The position numbers were made by a program, and so were the translations under genes. Shown here in pieces: positions 1 through 6,163 of a stretch of 7,815 bases of DNA; the first letter of the stretch is position 1, and each line of letters starts with the position of its first letter. The DNA lies in NCBI GenBank assembly GCA_937927885.1, contig CALEZJ010000233.1:1-7815 (forward strand). Direction: 5' to 3'. The notes under the pieces are model-generated. The model worked only from the letters and a program-made list of their open reading frames with translations. It had not been told where the DNA came from and did not search any database. The DNA comes from an uncultured Paracoccaceae bacterium (GTDB taxonomy: Bacteria > Pseudomonadota > Alphaproteobacteria > Rhodobacterales > Rhodobacteraceae).

Positions 1-434
1 CCCGACAACAGGCCCGCCATGAGGCGCCGCTTGTCCCTGAGCCGCGGAAACAGGGCATAGACCCGCTCCATCCCCTCGTCCAGCGCGGCCGGACCCAGCA
101 GATAGCCGCCAAGGCGAAGGTTTTCCTCGGTACTCATGGTCTGGAACAGGCGCCGCCCCTCGGGGACATGGACGATCCCGGCTTCGACGATCTGGTCGGC
201 ATTGCGCGTGGTCAGGTCAGCACCGTCGAAGCGGATCGACCCGTGGATCAGCCGCCCGTCCTCGGGATAGAGGATCGCGCTGATCGCCTTGAGCAGGGTC
301 GATTTCCCCGCGCCGTTCGCCCCCAGCAGCGCCACGACCCGCCCCTTGTCCACACGCAACGACACGTCGCGCACGGCCTCGATAACGTCATGATAGAAAA
401 CCTGGACGTTCGAGACCTCCAGACCGCTGCTCAT
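1..434 (-). CDS. livF: LivF-type ABC transporter ATP-binding protein (partial, C-terminus beyond left edge)
   Basis: This is the cytoplasmic ATPase of a branched-chain-amino-acid-type (HAAT) ABC importer; only its first 144 residues lie in the window. Reading leftward from 434, the protein begins MSSGLEVSNVQVFYHDV. It has a Walker A motif GANGAGKST at residues 38-46 and the segment VPEGRRLFQTMSTEENL at about 90-106. VPEGR...EENL is the characteristic Q-loop region of LivF proteins, as opposed to LivG. The ABC signature, Walker B and H-loop lie outside the window. Its ATG overlaps the stop of the TetR gene upstream (ATGA, 431-434), so the two are very probably cotranscribed and translationally coupled. 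The other Liv subunits and the binding protein would be expected further left. LivF membership is well supported; the transported compound is unknown and need not be Leu/Ile/Val, because this family also imports aromatic and other carboxylates. Confidence 0.93.
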   Translation of the reverse strand, partial: MSSGLEVSNVQVFYHDVIEAVRDVSLRVDKGRVVALLGANGAGKSTLLKAISAILYPEDGRLIHGSIRFDGADLTTRNADQIVEAGIVHVPEGRRLFQTMSTEENLRLGGYLLGPAALDEGMERVYALFPRLRDKRRLMAGLLS

Positions 435-1132
435 GGCTCGCCGCCCCCGGCAAGACCGCGCAATTCCTGCGAGATCGCCAGAAGCCGCTCGGCCAGCGCC
501 TCTGACCCCGGGGCTGCCGCCGGTGGCAGTGCATAGGCGGCGTGAATGAGCGCGGTGATGTTGTTGGCCAGGCTCTCGGGATCGAAGGTGCCGATGTTCA
601 TGCGAAACGGCCAGGTCGCCTGTTCGACCACGCCAAACAGCATGTCGCGGCCCAGCCGCGGAGAGATGTCGGCGCGCAACTCGCCGCGCATCGCGCCGTC
701 GCTGAGAATCTTGATCACCCGGTTGGCATAGCGCGCGTTCAGCCGGTGCAGTTCCGAACCCCAGTAGTCACGCGACATGCGCACCACGCCAAAATAGAAA
801 TTCACCAGTTCGGGATAGCGGTGGATGCAGTCGATGTGGTGGCGGACGACGAAGCGCAGCGAGTCCCGCGTTCCGGTGATCGCGGCGAGCCCGGCCTCGT
901 AGCTGGCCATCACCTCGACATACCAGTCGCTCAGGACCGCGGTCGTCAGGTGCTTCTTGGTCGGAAAGACGCGGTAGATCGCGCCTTCGACGATTCCCAG
1001 CCGCGCCGCGATCTCGTTCACCGGCATTTCGACGCCGTTGTTCTCGGTGATCACGGCACGGGCGGCGGCGATGATCTCGGAAATCCGGTCCTCGCGCCGA
1101 AGGCGTGTTCCCGCGCGTTTTTCGTCTGCCAT
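431..1132 (-). CDS. TetR/AcrR-family transcriptional regulator, first gene of the liv-type operon
   Basis: This 233-residue DNA-binding regulator has the usual TetR layout. The N-terminal helix-turn-helix covers about residues 14-62, with the recognition part EIAARLGIVEGAIYRVFPTKKHL at about 40-62, matching the family pattern IA..aGvs.g.iY.hF..Ke.L. Residues 70-225 are a helical ligand/dimer domain without a recognisable ligand signature. The ATG at 1132 is preceded by GGGGGA about 7 nt upstream, and the next in-frame Met is inside the HTH region, so this start is preferred. It overlaps livF by 4 bp and is divergent from the MDR oxidoreductase/crotonase pair. By family behaviour it would repress both its own operon and the divergent one, released by a small effector, perhaps an acyl-CoA or the imported substrate (inference). 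Two matching inverted repeats lie between the units and are candidate binding sites. Confidence 0.93.
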   Translation of the reverse strand: MADEKRAGTRLRREDRISEIIAAARAVITENNGVEMPVNEIAARLGIVEGAIYRVFPTKKHLTTAVLSDWYVEVMASYEAGLAAITGTRDSLRFVVRHHIDCIHRYPELVNFYFGVVRMSRDYWGSELHRLNARYANRVIKILSDGAMRGELRADISPRLGRDMLFGVVEQATWPFRMNIGTFDPESLANNITALIHAAYALPPAAAPGSEALAERLLAISQELRGLAGGGEP

Positions 1133-1172
1133 GCGAAAGTCCCCCGTCGCGCCCTGCGCCCGATTCCTCCCG

Positions 1173-1189
1173 GTGATGGGCTCTCATCA
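1173..1189. promoter_or_regulatory. Imperfect inverted repeat, possible auxiliary operator
   Basis: GTGA-N7-TCAT at 1173-1187 is one base off the GTGA-N7-TCAC pattern found at 1193-1207 and 1367-1381. The same stretch also contains TGATG/CATCA arms (1174-1178 and 1185-1189) around a 6-bp spacer. Its GTGA begins exactly 20 bp from that of the stronger repeat beside it, roughly two helical turns. It could be a low-affinity accessory site for the TetR, or chance. Confidence 0.3.
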
Positions 1190-1191
1190 GA

Positions 1192-1208
1192 AGTGAATAA
1201 TACTCACT
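1192..1208. promoter_or_regulatory. Candidate TetR operator 1 (AGTGAATAATACTCACT)
   Basis: This is a 17-bp odd-centred inverted repeat with 7 of 8 base pairs symmetric around position 1200 (AGTGA_TA/TA_TCACT). It lies 60 bp upstream of the tetR start. On the minus strand a TTGACT hexamer (1213-1218) sits just upstream of it and could serve as a -35 element, although no good -10 at standard spacing was found. Size and symmetry suit a TetR dimer. A second copy of the GTGA-N7-TCACT core occurs at 1367-1382 in front of the divergent unit. Binding is inferred. Confidence 0.62.
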
Positions 1209-1220
1209 AACAAGTCAACA

Positions 1221-1237
1221 GGTTTCTGCGCAGAACC
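1221..1237. promoter_or_regulatory. Perfect palindrome TTCTGCGCAGAA with partial extension
   Basis: Positions 1224-1235 form a perfect 12-bp palindrome. It extends to GGTT(T)CTGC/GCAGAACC if one T is bulged (1221-1237). It lies between the two divergent transcription units, upstream of both. It is unrelated to the GTGA-N7-TCAC repeats, so if functional it would bind a different regulator or form a small cruciform. No specific factor is proposed. Confidence 0.3.
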
Positions 1238-1267
1238 GGGGGATCGCCGCCACGCCGCATGGGTATG

Positions 1268-1297
1268 CAAGTATAATCCTTTAATAATTGGGATTTA
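1268..1297 (+). promoter_or_regulatory. AT-rich patch with consensus -10 hexamer TATAAT, possible promoter
   Basis: Within a GC-rich divergent region, 1268-1297 is strikingly AT-rich and includes an exact TATAAT at 1272-1277 on the plus strand. The hexamer 17 bp upstream (GCCACG) does not resemble a -35, so this would be a poor standard sigma-70 promoter. AATCC/GGATT arms (1275-1279 and 1291-1295) flank the patch. It may instead be an easily melted or UP-like segment serving the MDR gene at 1424. An alternative -35-like TTGATT sits at 1349-1354, with its downstream element falling inside candidate operator 2. Confidence 0.3.
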
Positions 1298-1365
1298 CTG
1301 GGCTCATGAAGAGCCACTGCCGCGTGGAGGGCCGCCTCATCCGGCCGATTGATTCGGAGGAATTT

Positions 1366-1382
1366 TGTGATACTAACTCACT
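1366..1382. promoter_or_regulatory. Candidate TetR operator 2 (GTGA-N7-TCACT)
   Basis: TGTGATACTAACTCACT repeats the spacing and outer arms of the site at 1192-1208. GTGA (1367-1370) and TCAC (1378-1381) are perfectly complementary, and ACTCACT is shared at the same offset. The inner three base pairs are not symmetric, so it may be the weaker of the two. It lies 42 bp before the ATG of the MDR gene and about 12 bp downstream of a -35-like TTGATT, where bound repressor would block transcription. Its recurrence in the same divergent region is the main support. Confidence 0.5.
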
Positions 1383-1423
1383 TAGCAGATCCGCCATGCC
1401 CGGCCACGAAAGGGAATCAGCGC

Positions 1424-2428
1424 ATGAAGGCACTCCTTTGCCCCGACGAAGGCGGGGTTGCGTCGCTTCGTCTGTCCGACCTCGCGGAACCCGTCGCAGG
1501 GGCAGGCGAGGTACTGGTCGAGGTTCACGCCGCAGGGCTGAACTTTGCCGACGCGCTGGCGATCGAGGGCAAATACCAGGAAAGCCCGTCCCCGCCTTTC
1601 GTGCCGGGCGCCGAGGTGTTTGGCCGGGTGCTGGCCAGCGGCGACGGCGTGACGCGCTGCGCGCCGGGCGACATGGTGATGGGACAGGTTGCCAGCGGCG
1701 CCTATGCCGAACGCGCGGTGATGGACCCGCGGCAACTGGTGCGGGTCGACGTTTCGATGCCCGCCGCGGATGGCGGGGCCTTCTTCATCGCCTATGGCAC
1801 CGCCTACACTGCGCTGTTCCAGCGCGGCAGGGCGCAGCCGGGCGAGGTGGTGCTGGTGCTGGGCGCGGGCGGCGGCGTGGGTCTGGCGGCGGTGCAGATC
1901 GCCCGGGCCTGCGGCCTGCGCGTGATTGCGGCCTGCCGGGGCGAGGCAAAGCAGGCCCTGGCGCGCGGCGCCGGCGCCGAAATCACCCTCGACCATACCG
2001 ACCCGAGGTTTGTCGAACAGGTCCGCGCCGCGGCCGGGCCCGGCGGTTGTGATCTGGTGCTCGACATGATCGGCGGCACCGCCAGCGCCGCGGCGCTGAA
2101 ATGTGTCGGGTGGTGCGGACGGATCATCGTCATCGGCTTTGCCGGCGGACCACCCTTTGCCTTTGCCGCCAATCACCTGCTGGTCAAGAATTGCGCGGTC
2201 ATCGGCCATTGGTGGGGCGATTATCACCGCCGCGATGCCGCGCAGCTCGACGCGGCTTTCGACCACCTGTTCGCGCTCTACGCGGACGCAAAGCTGCGCC
2301 CGCATATCGACAGCGTGCTCACTCTCGCACAGGTGCCCCAGGGCATCGCCCGCCATGTGCGCGGCGATGTGCGCGGCAAGCTGGTGATGGTGAACCCCAC
2401 TCCCCTCCCCAACAAGGACAAGGCCTGA
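1424..2428 (+). CDS. Zinc-free MDR oxidoreductase, NADPH:quinone oxidoreductase (QOR)-like
   Basis: This 334-residue cytoplasmic medium-chain dehydrogenase/reductase is expected to use NAD(P)H. The N-terminal catalytic domain contains GLNFADALAIEGKYQ (39-52), the QOR-family signature G-x-N-x-x-D, then PPFVPGAEVFGRV (58-69). The Rossmann domain carries LGAGGGVGLAAVQIA at 146-160, the AxxGGVG nucleotide-binding loop. IIVIGFAGG (234-242) and the C-terminal RGDVRGKLVMV follow the QOR pattern. The structural and catalytic cysteines of zinc alcohol dehydrogenases are absent. The ATG at 1424 is chosen because AAAGGGAA lies 7 nt upstream and it begins the conserved MKALL strand; an upstream TTG in frame at 1349 would put the candidate operator inside the coding region. 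The crotonase gene follows after 3 bp. Family relatives reduce quinones, enals or enoyl-CoAs; given the neighbour, an enoyl-CoA or enone substrate is plausible but unproven. Confidence 0.92.
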   Translation: MKALLCPDEGGVASLRLSDLAEPVAGAGEVLVEVHAAGLNFADALAIEGKYQESPSPPFVPGAEVFGRVLASGDGVTRCAPGDMVMGQVASGAYAERAVMDPRQLVRVDVSMPAADGGAFFIAYGTAYTALFQRGRAQPGEVVLVLGAGGGVGLAAVQIARACGLRVIAACRGEAKQALARGAGAEITLDHTDPRFVEQVRAAAGPGGCDLVLDMIGGTASAAALKCVGWCGRIIVIGFAGGPPFAFAANHLLVKNCAVIGHWWGDYHRRDAAQLDAAFDHLFALYADAKLRPHIDSVLTLAQVPQGIARHVRGDVRGKLVMVNPTPLPNKDKA

Positions 2429-2431
2429 GCC

Positions 2432-3190
2432 ATGACCTACAGCACCCTGAGTATCGAGCGTGATGGCGGCCTTGCCATTGTGCGGATGCAGCGCCCCGAG
2501 GCCCGCAACGCCCTCAATGTGGAACTGATCGCCGACCTCGCGGCGGCCGCCCGCGACCTGCGCGACGCGCGCGAGATCGGCGCCGTGATCCTTACCGGAT
2601 CGGACACCTGCTTCAGCGCCGGTGCCGACCGCAAGGACCAGCGCATCTTTGCCCCCGAGGGTCGCAGCCTTCTGGACCACTGGAAGGACACCGAAGCCGG
2701 GTCCGACGCCGCGCGGGCCTGGGAGGCGCTGCCCGGCGTGACGATTGCCGCCATCGAGGGCTTTGCCATCGGCGGTGGCTTTACCCTGGCGATGGCCTGC
2801 GATTTCCGGGTGTTGGGCGCGACGGCGTTCATCCAGGTGCCCGAAGTGCCGTTGGGCTTCAATTACGGCTGGAACTCGATCCCGCGGATGATCAACCTGA
2901 TCGGCCCGGCCCGCACCAAGCGGGTGGTGATCCTGGGCGAGCGCATTGACGCCGCCACCGCAGTTGACTGGGGTCTGGCGGATCATGTCGTCGACCCCGG
3001 CTGTGCCCTGTCCGAAGCGCGGCGCATCGCCGCCCATTGCCTGCAACAGCCACAGATGGCGGTGCAGTTCACCAAGCGGTCGGTCAACGCCACGGTCAAT
3101 CTGTCGCTCGACGCCACAAGCCACGCCGACATGGCGCAGATCCTTCTGTGTCTTCAGGAGATGAACCGCGAGACGGTGGCACGGCCCTGA
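2432..3190 (+). CDS. Enoyl-CoA hydratase/isomerase (crotonase) family protein
   Basis: This 252-residue crotonase-fold protein acts on a CoA thioester, probably in the cytoplasm. The first oxyanion-hole segment is CFSAGADRKD (60-69) and the second is EGFAIGGGFTLAMACDFRV (109-127). IQVPEVPLGF (134-143) carries Glu138, aligning with the catalytic Glu164 of rat mitochondrial hydratase. The position of the other classical glutamate (Glu144, normally in GGGxELA) is Thr118 here. With a single acidic catalytic residue it may be an isomerase, dehydratase or specialised hydratase rather than a standard beta-oxidation hydratase. Length is typical. It begins 3 bp after the MDR stop, with an AAGG ribosome-binding site (2420-2423) inside the end of that gene, so the pair forms an operon. 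It ends 18 bp from the end of the convergent hydrolase gene. Its probable regulation is by the divergent TetR. Confidence 0.92.
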   Translation: MTYSTLSIERDGGLAIVRMQRPEARNALNVELIADLAAAARDLRDAREIGAVILTGSDTCFSAGADRKDQRIFAPEGRSLLDHWKDTEAGSDAARAWEALPGVTIAAIEGFAIGGGFTLAMACDFRVLGATAFIQVPEVPLGFNYGWNSIPRMINLIGPARTKRVVILGERIDAATAVDWGLADHVVDPGCALSEARRIAAHCLQQPQMAVQFTKRSVNATVNLSLDATSHADMAQILLCLQEMNRETVARP

Positions 3191-3208
3191 CATCGGCTCC
3201 TCCGGGGG

Positions 3209-4390
3209 CTATGCAGGTGCGTGCCAGTCCTGCTCTGCCAGTGCGCGCAGGGCCGACAGCTCGGCTGCGGTCAGCGCCGCGTCGCTGGCAACCCGGCGCG
3301 AGCTGGTGCGCACGATCATCCTGCCGCTGACGGGGTCGCACAACAGGAACTGGCCATAGATTCCGGTGGCCATGAACGCGCCTCCCGGCACGGCATACCA
3401 CAGCGAGCGATAGGCCCCGTCGGCGAGCACCTCGGGACAATCGCCGCGCAGCCAGGCGTTGCGGTCGCCGTTGTGGCGCATGTCGTCGATCCAGGCGCGT
3501 GGCACGATCTGATCGCCACCCGGCCCCCGGCCGCCGTCCATCAGGCATTGCCCCAGCCGCGCCAGATCGCGCGGGGTCATCGAGATGCCGCCGGTGGCGC
3601 GGGCATGCCCCATCCGGTCGACCTGGGTCACCACAGGCCCGCTCATCGCCAGCGGCGCCAGCAGCCTTTCGGCCAGCAGATCGACATAGCGCCGCCCCGA
3701 TACCACCTCCAGCGCGATGCCCAGAACATCGGTCACCGGGGTGACATAGCGAAACACCTGCCCATGGCCAACGGGCCCCGCCTGCAGCGATGCGACGACA
3801 TCCAGCAGGGTTTCCGGCCCGCCGCCCCAGACCGCCCGCCGGTAGCGGGTAAAATCGCTGGGGCTGTTGTCGAAGGTCTCGGAATAGGCCAGATCGACCG
3901 TCATATCCAGCATCTGCCGCACCGTCGCCGCGCCCGCCGGGCTGTCGCGCAATTGCGGGACAAGGTCCGCGGTCTGCGTGTCGGGGTCCAGCAGCCCGTC
4001 GCCGATCAGGATCCCCGCCAGCACACCGGTGATCGACTTGCCGATCGAGAACAGCAGGTGCGGGCGGGCGCCATCGACACCCTCCGAATGCCATTCGGCG
4101 ACCAGATCACCCCGCTCGTAGAGCAGCAGCGAATCGCTGTTGGTGGCGCGCAGATGGTCGAGGGCGGAGGTCGCCACCCCCGCAGCGCCGGGAACCCGCA
4201 ACCGCTGCAACAGCGCCGCCGCCGGATAGCGGGGCTCTTGCGGCGGGCCAGCCGGGCTCCAGATTGCCGAGGGGATGAACTCGCTGGCCCGCAGCAGGCT
4301 GTAGCGGTTGTGCGGATGCTCCAGCCAGGTATCGAGGCCGATGGCAGCGCGCCGGGCCGCGTCGCCCGTCGCAGAATCGGGCAAGCTCAT
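3209..4390 (-). CDS. Serine hydrolase of the beta-lactamase/NylB (6-aminohexanoate-dimer hydrolase-like) family
   Basis: This 393-residue penicillin-recognising-fold serine hydrolase has no signal peptide, so it is expected in the cytoplasm. The catalytic Ser-x-x-Lys is SIGK at 115-118, and the Tyr general base is probably Tyr215 in FRYVTPVTDVLG. Its length and residue spacing closely match NylB (392 residues; Ser112, Lys115, Tyr215, as remembered). So do segments such as PHNR near the N-terminus, the ARATGGISMTPRDLARLG region (263-280) and GIYGQFLLCDP (343-353). Tyr169 corresponds to the substrate-contacting Tyr170 of NylB. NylB-group enzymes cleave short amides or, as in EstB, esters; the true substrate here is not known. 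The ATG at 4390 overlaps the stop of the solute-binding-protein gene (ATGA). A longer in-frame extension to 4627 would run through that gene and is rejected. The pairing suggests hydrolysis of an imported oligomer or conjugate. Confidence 0.88.
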   Translation of the reverse strand: MSLPDSATGDAARRAAIGLDTWLEHPHNRYSLLRASEFIPSAIWSPAGPPQEPRYPAAALLQRLRVPGAAGVATSALDHLRATNSDSLLLYERGDLVAEWHSEGVDGARPHLLFSIGKSITGVLAGILIGDGLLDPDTQTADLVPQLRDSPAGAATVRQMLDMTVDLAYSETFDNSPSDFTRYRRAVWGGGPETLLDVVASLQAGPVGHGQVFRYVTPVTDVLGIALEVVSGRRYVDLLAERLLAPLAMSGPVVTQVDRMGHARATGGISMTPRDLARLGQCLMDGGRGPGGDQIVPRAWIDDMRHNGDRNAWLRGDCPEVLADGAYRSLWYAVPGGAFMATGIYGQFLLCDPVSGRMIVRTSSRRVASDAALTAAELSALRALAEQDWHAPA

Positions 4391-6024
4391 GCCAGCCATA
4401 CCCCGTCCAGGTGGAGCTCGTAGGACTGGTGAACGGCGTAGCCCCTGACGTTGTCGCGCATGTGGCAATACACAGTGCGCCAATAGGGCTGGATGATCAC
4501 GCCGGAACCCTGAAGGATCGCCTGGATCTCGGCCATCGGCACGCGCCGTTCGTCCGGGTCGGGCAAGGCCGTCGCCGCATCCAGAAGCGCGTCGAAGCGG
4601 GGATCGGAAAAGCCGGTTTCGTTCCACGGCGAGCCGCTGTGATAGGCCAGCATCAGCGTCTGAACGCCCAGCGGCCGCGCGATCCAGACCGTGGTCGAAA
4701 AGGGATAGGTCGTCCAGTTGTTCCAGAAACCCGGCTCTGGGATGATTGTCCGGCGAACCTGGAATCCGGCATCGCGGATCTGCCCGGCAATCGCATCGGC
4801 GGTCAGGGCGAGGTACTGCATGTCGCTGGAGATCAGCTCGAATTCGGTCGCGGTCTGCCCCGCGTCCTGCATCAGCGCCCGAGCGCGCGCCACATCCCGG
4901 CCGATCGGCGGCAGCACGGCGTATTCGGGATGCATCGGGCCGACGTGGTGGTTTTCACCGACCAATCCGCGCCCGGCGATGGCCAGTTCGGTCACCGCCG
5001 CGTTGTCGACCGCCAGTTGAAGCGCATTGCGCACCCGCTGATCGTCGAACGGCGCCCCGGCGATGTTGAAACGGGCGACAACGGTGGTGCCCGTGACCTG
5101 CTCCGACCGGGTCAGCGCCAGCGCGTCAAGCAGTTCGATCTCGTCGGATTCGGTGAACAGGTTGGCTTCGATCTCGGCCGATTCCAGCGCACTGGCGACG
5201 GCATTGGTCGAGGTGAATTCGAGAAACTCGACGCCGTCCACCCAGATTTCGGCATCGCGCCAGCCGGGGTTGGCGCGTCGACGCAGGCGGGCCCGGACGC
5301 CGACCTCCAGCGTCTCGATCTCGAAGGGGCCGGTGCCGACCGGATTGTCCTGCAGCACCCCTCCCGTGCGGTCAAAATCGCGGTGCACGACCAGGGCCGG
5401 AAAATCGGCCATGCCGGGGATCAGCGTGACATCGGACCGGCTGAGTTGCAGGCGGACCGTGTAATCATCGAGACGCGTGATCGCACCCTCGCGCGCGGCG
5501 CCGGTCTGCGCATCGACAAGCGCTGCCATGCGGATCGCCATGGTGTTGCCGGGCACCGAGGCGTCGCACCAGCGGTTGAGGTTGAAAACCACATCCTCCG
5601 CCGTGAAGGCATCGCCGTTCGACCAGGTGACCCCGCGACGCAGATGAAGGGTGTAGATCGTCGCGTCGTCGTTGATGTCCCAGCGCTCCAGCAACATCGG
5701 ACGGAAGGTGAAATCGCGCTGCCAGCGCACCAGCGGCTCGAGGATCTGCATCGCGATATTGGCCGACCGCAGATGGGTGAAGGTGCGCGGATCCTCGAGC
5801 GCCCCGACACTGGTGGCGATGCGAAACACCCCGCCACGCCGCGGCTGGGCTGCAGGGTCCGTCTGCGCGGCCGCCGGCGACGCGAGGCCGGACAGGTTCC
5901 ACGCCGCAGCAGCGCCCAGCCCGAAGACCGAGGCGAGCCCGATGAACTCGCGGCGTTTGAGCCGCCCGGCGCCAAGCTCGCGCTGGAAATGATGAATTGC
6001 CGGATGCTGGCCCTTGTCTGACAT
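4387..6024 (-). CDS. Tat-exported ABC transporter substrate-binding protein, family 5 (oligopeptide/dipeptide type)
   Basis: This 545-residue periplasmic solute-binding protein is of the SBP_bac_5 class. After a long basic N-region comes a twin-arginine motif KRREFIG (Arg24-Arg25), a hydrophobic stretch FGLGAAAAWNLSGLA and an AxA cleavage site near SPAAA|Q (after residue 53). The mature protein starts with GGVFRIA and shows the family core ILEPLVRWQ (94-102), LRRGVTWSNGDAFTAEDVVFNLNRW (128-152) and NPVGTGPFEI (227-236). The ATG at 6024 has a run of seven G 4 nt upstream, with AGGA 12 nt away. The serine hydrolase gene overlaps its stop by 4 bp. No permease or ATPase genes follow, because the hydrolase is met by a convergent gene, so the cognate transporter must be elsewhere or shared. 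A TetR gene is divergent. Ligands in this family include peptides, sugars and other polar oligomers. Confidence 0.93.
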   Translation of the reverse strand: MSDKGQHPAIHHFQRELGAGRLKRREFIGLASVFGLGAAAAWNLSGLASPAAAQTDPAAQPRRGGVFRIATSVGALEDPRTFTHLRSANIAMQILEPLVRWQRDFTFRPMLLERWDINDDATIYTLHLRRGVTWSNGDAFTAEDVVFNLNRWCDASVPGNTMAIRMAALVDAQTGAAREGAITRLDDYTVRLQLSRSDVTLIPGMADFPALVVHRDFDRTGGVLQDNPVGTGPFEIETLEVGVRARLRRRANPGWRDAEIWVDGVEFLEFTSTNAVASALESAEIEANLFTESDEIELLDALALTRSEQVTGTTVVARFNIAGAPFDDQRVRNALQLAVDNAAVTELAIAGRGLVGENHHVGPMHPEYAVLPPIGRDVARARALMQDAGQTATEFELISSDMQYLALTADAIAGQIRDAGFQVRRTIIPEPGFWNNWTTYPFSTTVWIARPLGVQTLMLAYHSGSPWNETGFSDPRFDALLDAATALPDPDERRVPMAEIQAILQGSGVIIQPYWRTVYCHMRDNVRGYAVHQSYELHLDGVWLA

Positions 6025-6073
6025 GGTTCCCCCCCGTCCTGATCGACCCCTGCGCCGTCACTGAACAACATTA

Positions 6074-6089
6074 CTGGACATTTGTCCAG
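6074..6089. promoter_or_regulatory. Candidate TetR operator: perfect palindrome CTGGACATTTGTCCAG
   Basis: Two perfectly complementary 7-bp arms (CTGGACA and TGTCCAG) flank a TT centre in the 139-bp gap between the binding-protein gene (start 6024) and the divergent tetR (start 6164). It lies 49 bp upstream of the former start and 74 bp upstream of the latter. That is a standard position for a TetR repressor controlling itself and a divergent catabolic unit. No convincing -35/-10 pair was found around it, so the promoters are not annotated. Binding by the adjacent regulator is inference. Confidence 0.65.
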
Positions 6090-6163
6090 AAAATGCTTCC
6101 AGACACCAGCGCGGTTGCCTTGTGCGGCCCGAAATGGCATGCAGCAGCGCAGGAGCAGAGCCC

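Noticed and set aside
1349..1423. Upstream TTG start for the MDR oxidoreductase
   Set aside because: It would place a candidate operator inside the coding region and precede the conserved MKALL start; the ATG at 1424 has a good ribosome-binding site.
1382..3193. 603-codon ORF on the minus strand, antisense to the MDR and crotonase genes
   Set aside because: It covers two well-recognised genes on the other strand, its composition is His/Gly/Arg-rich with no domain, and long antisense frames are common in GC-rich DNA with strong third-position bias.
3191..3208. Bidirectional terminator between the convergent crotonase and hydrolase genes
   Set aside because: The 18-bp gap holds only a possible wobble-paired GCTCC/GGGGC stem and no T tract, so no terminator is called.
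3221..4423. 400-codon plus-strand ORF antisense to the serine hydrolase
   Set aside because: Gln/Arg/His-rich translation without domains, opposite a gene with clear catalytic motifs.
4388..4627. Longer N-terminus for the serine hydrolase (start at 4627)
   Set aside because: The extra 79 residues are Arg/Pro/Gly-rich out-of-frame sequence of the upstream binding protein; NylB-like length and the ATGA overlap favour 4390.
4411..6021. 536-codon ORF on the plus strand, antisense to the solute-binding-protein gene
   Set aside because: It mirrors the binding-protein gene almost end to end, has no recognisable motif and is Arg/Gly/Asp/His-rich; a shadow frame.
6122..6163. Upstream ATG for the second TetR
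   Set aside because: No clear ribosome-binding site, the added 14 residues are not TetR-like, and AGGAG sits 8 nt before the ATG at 6164.
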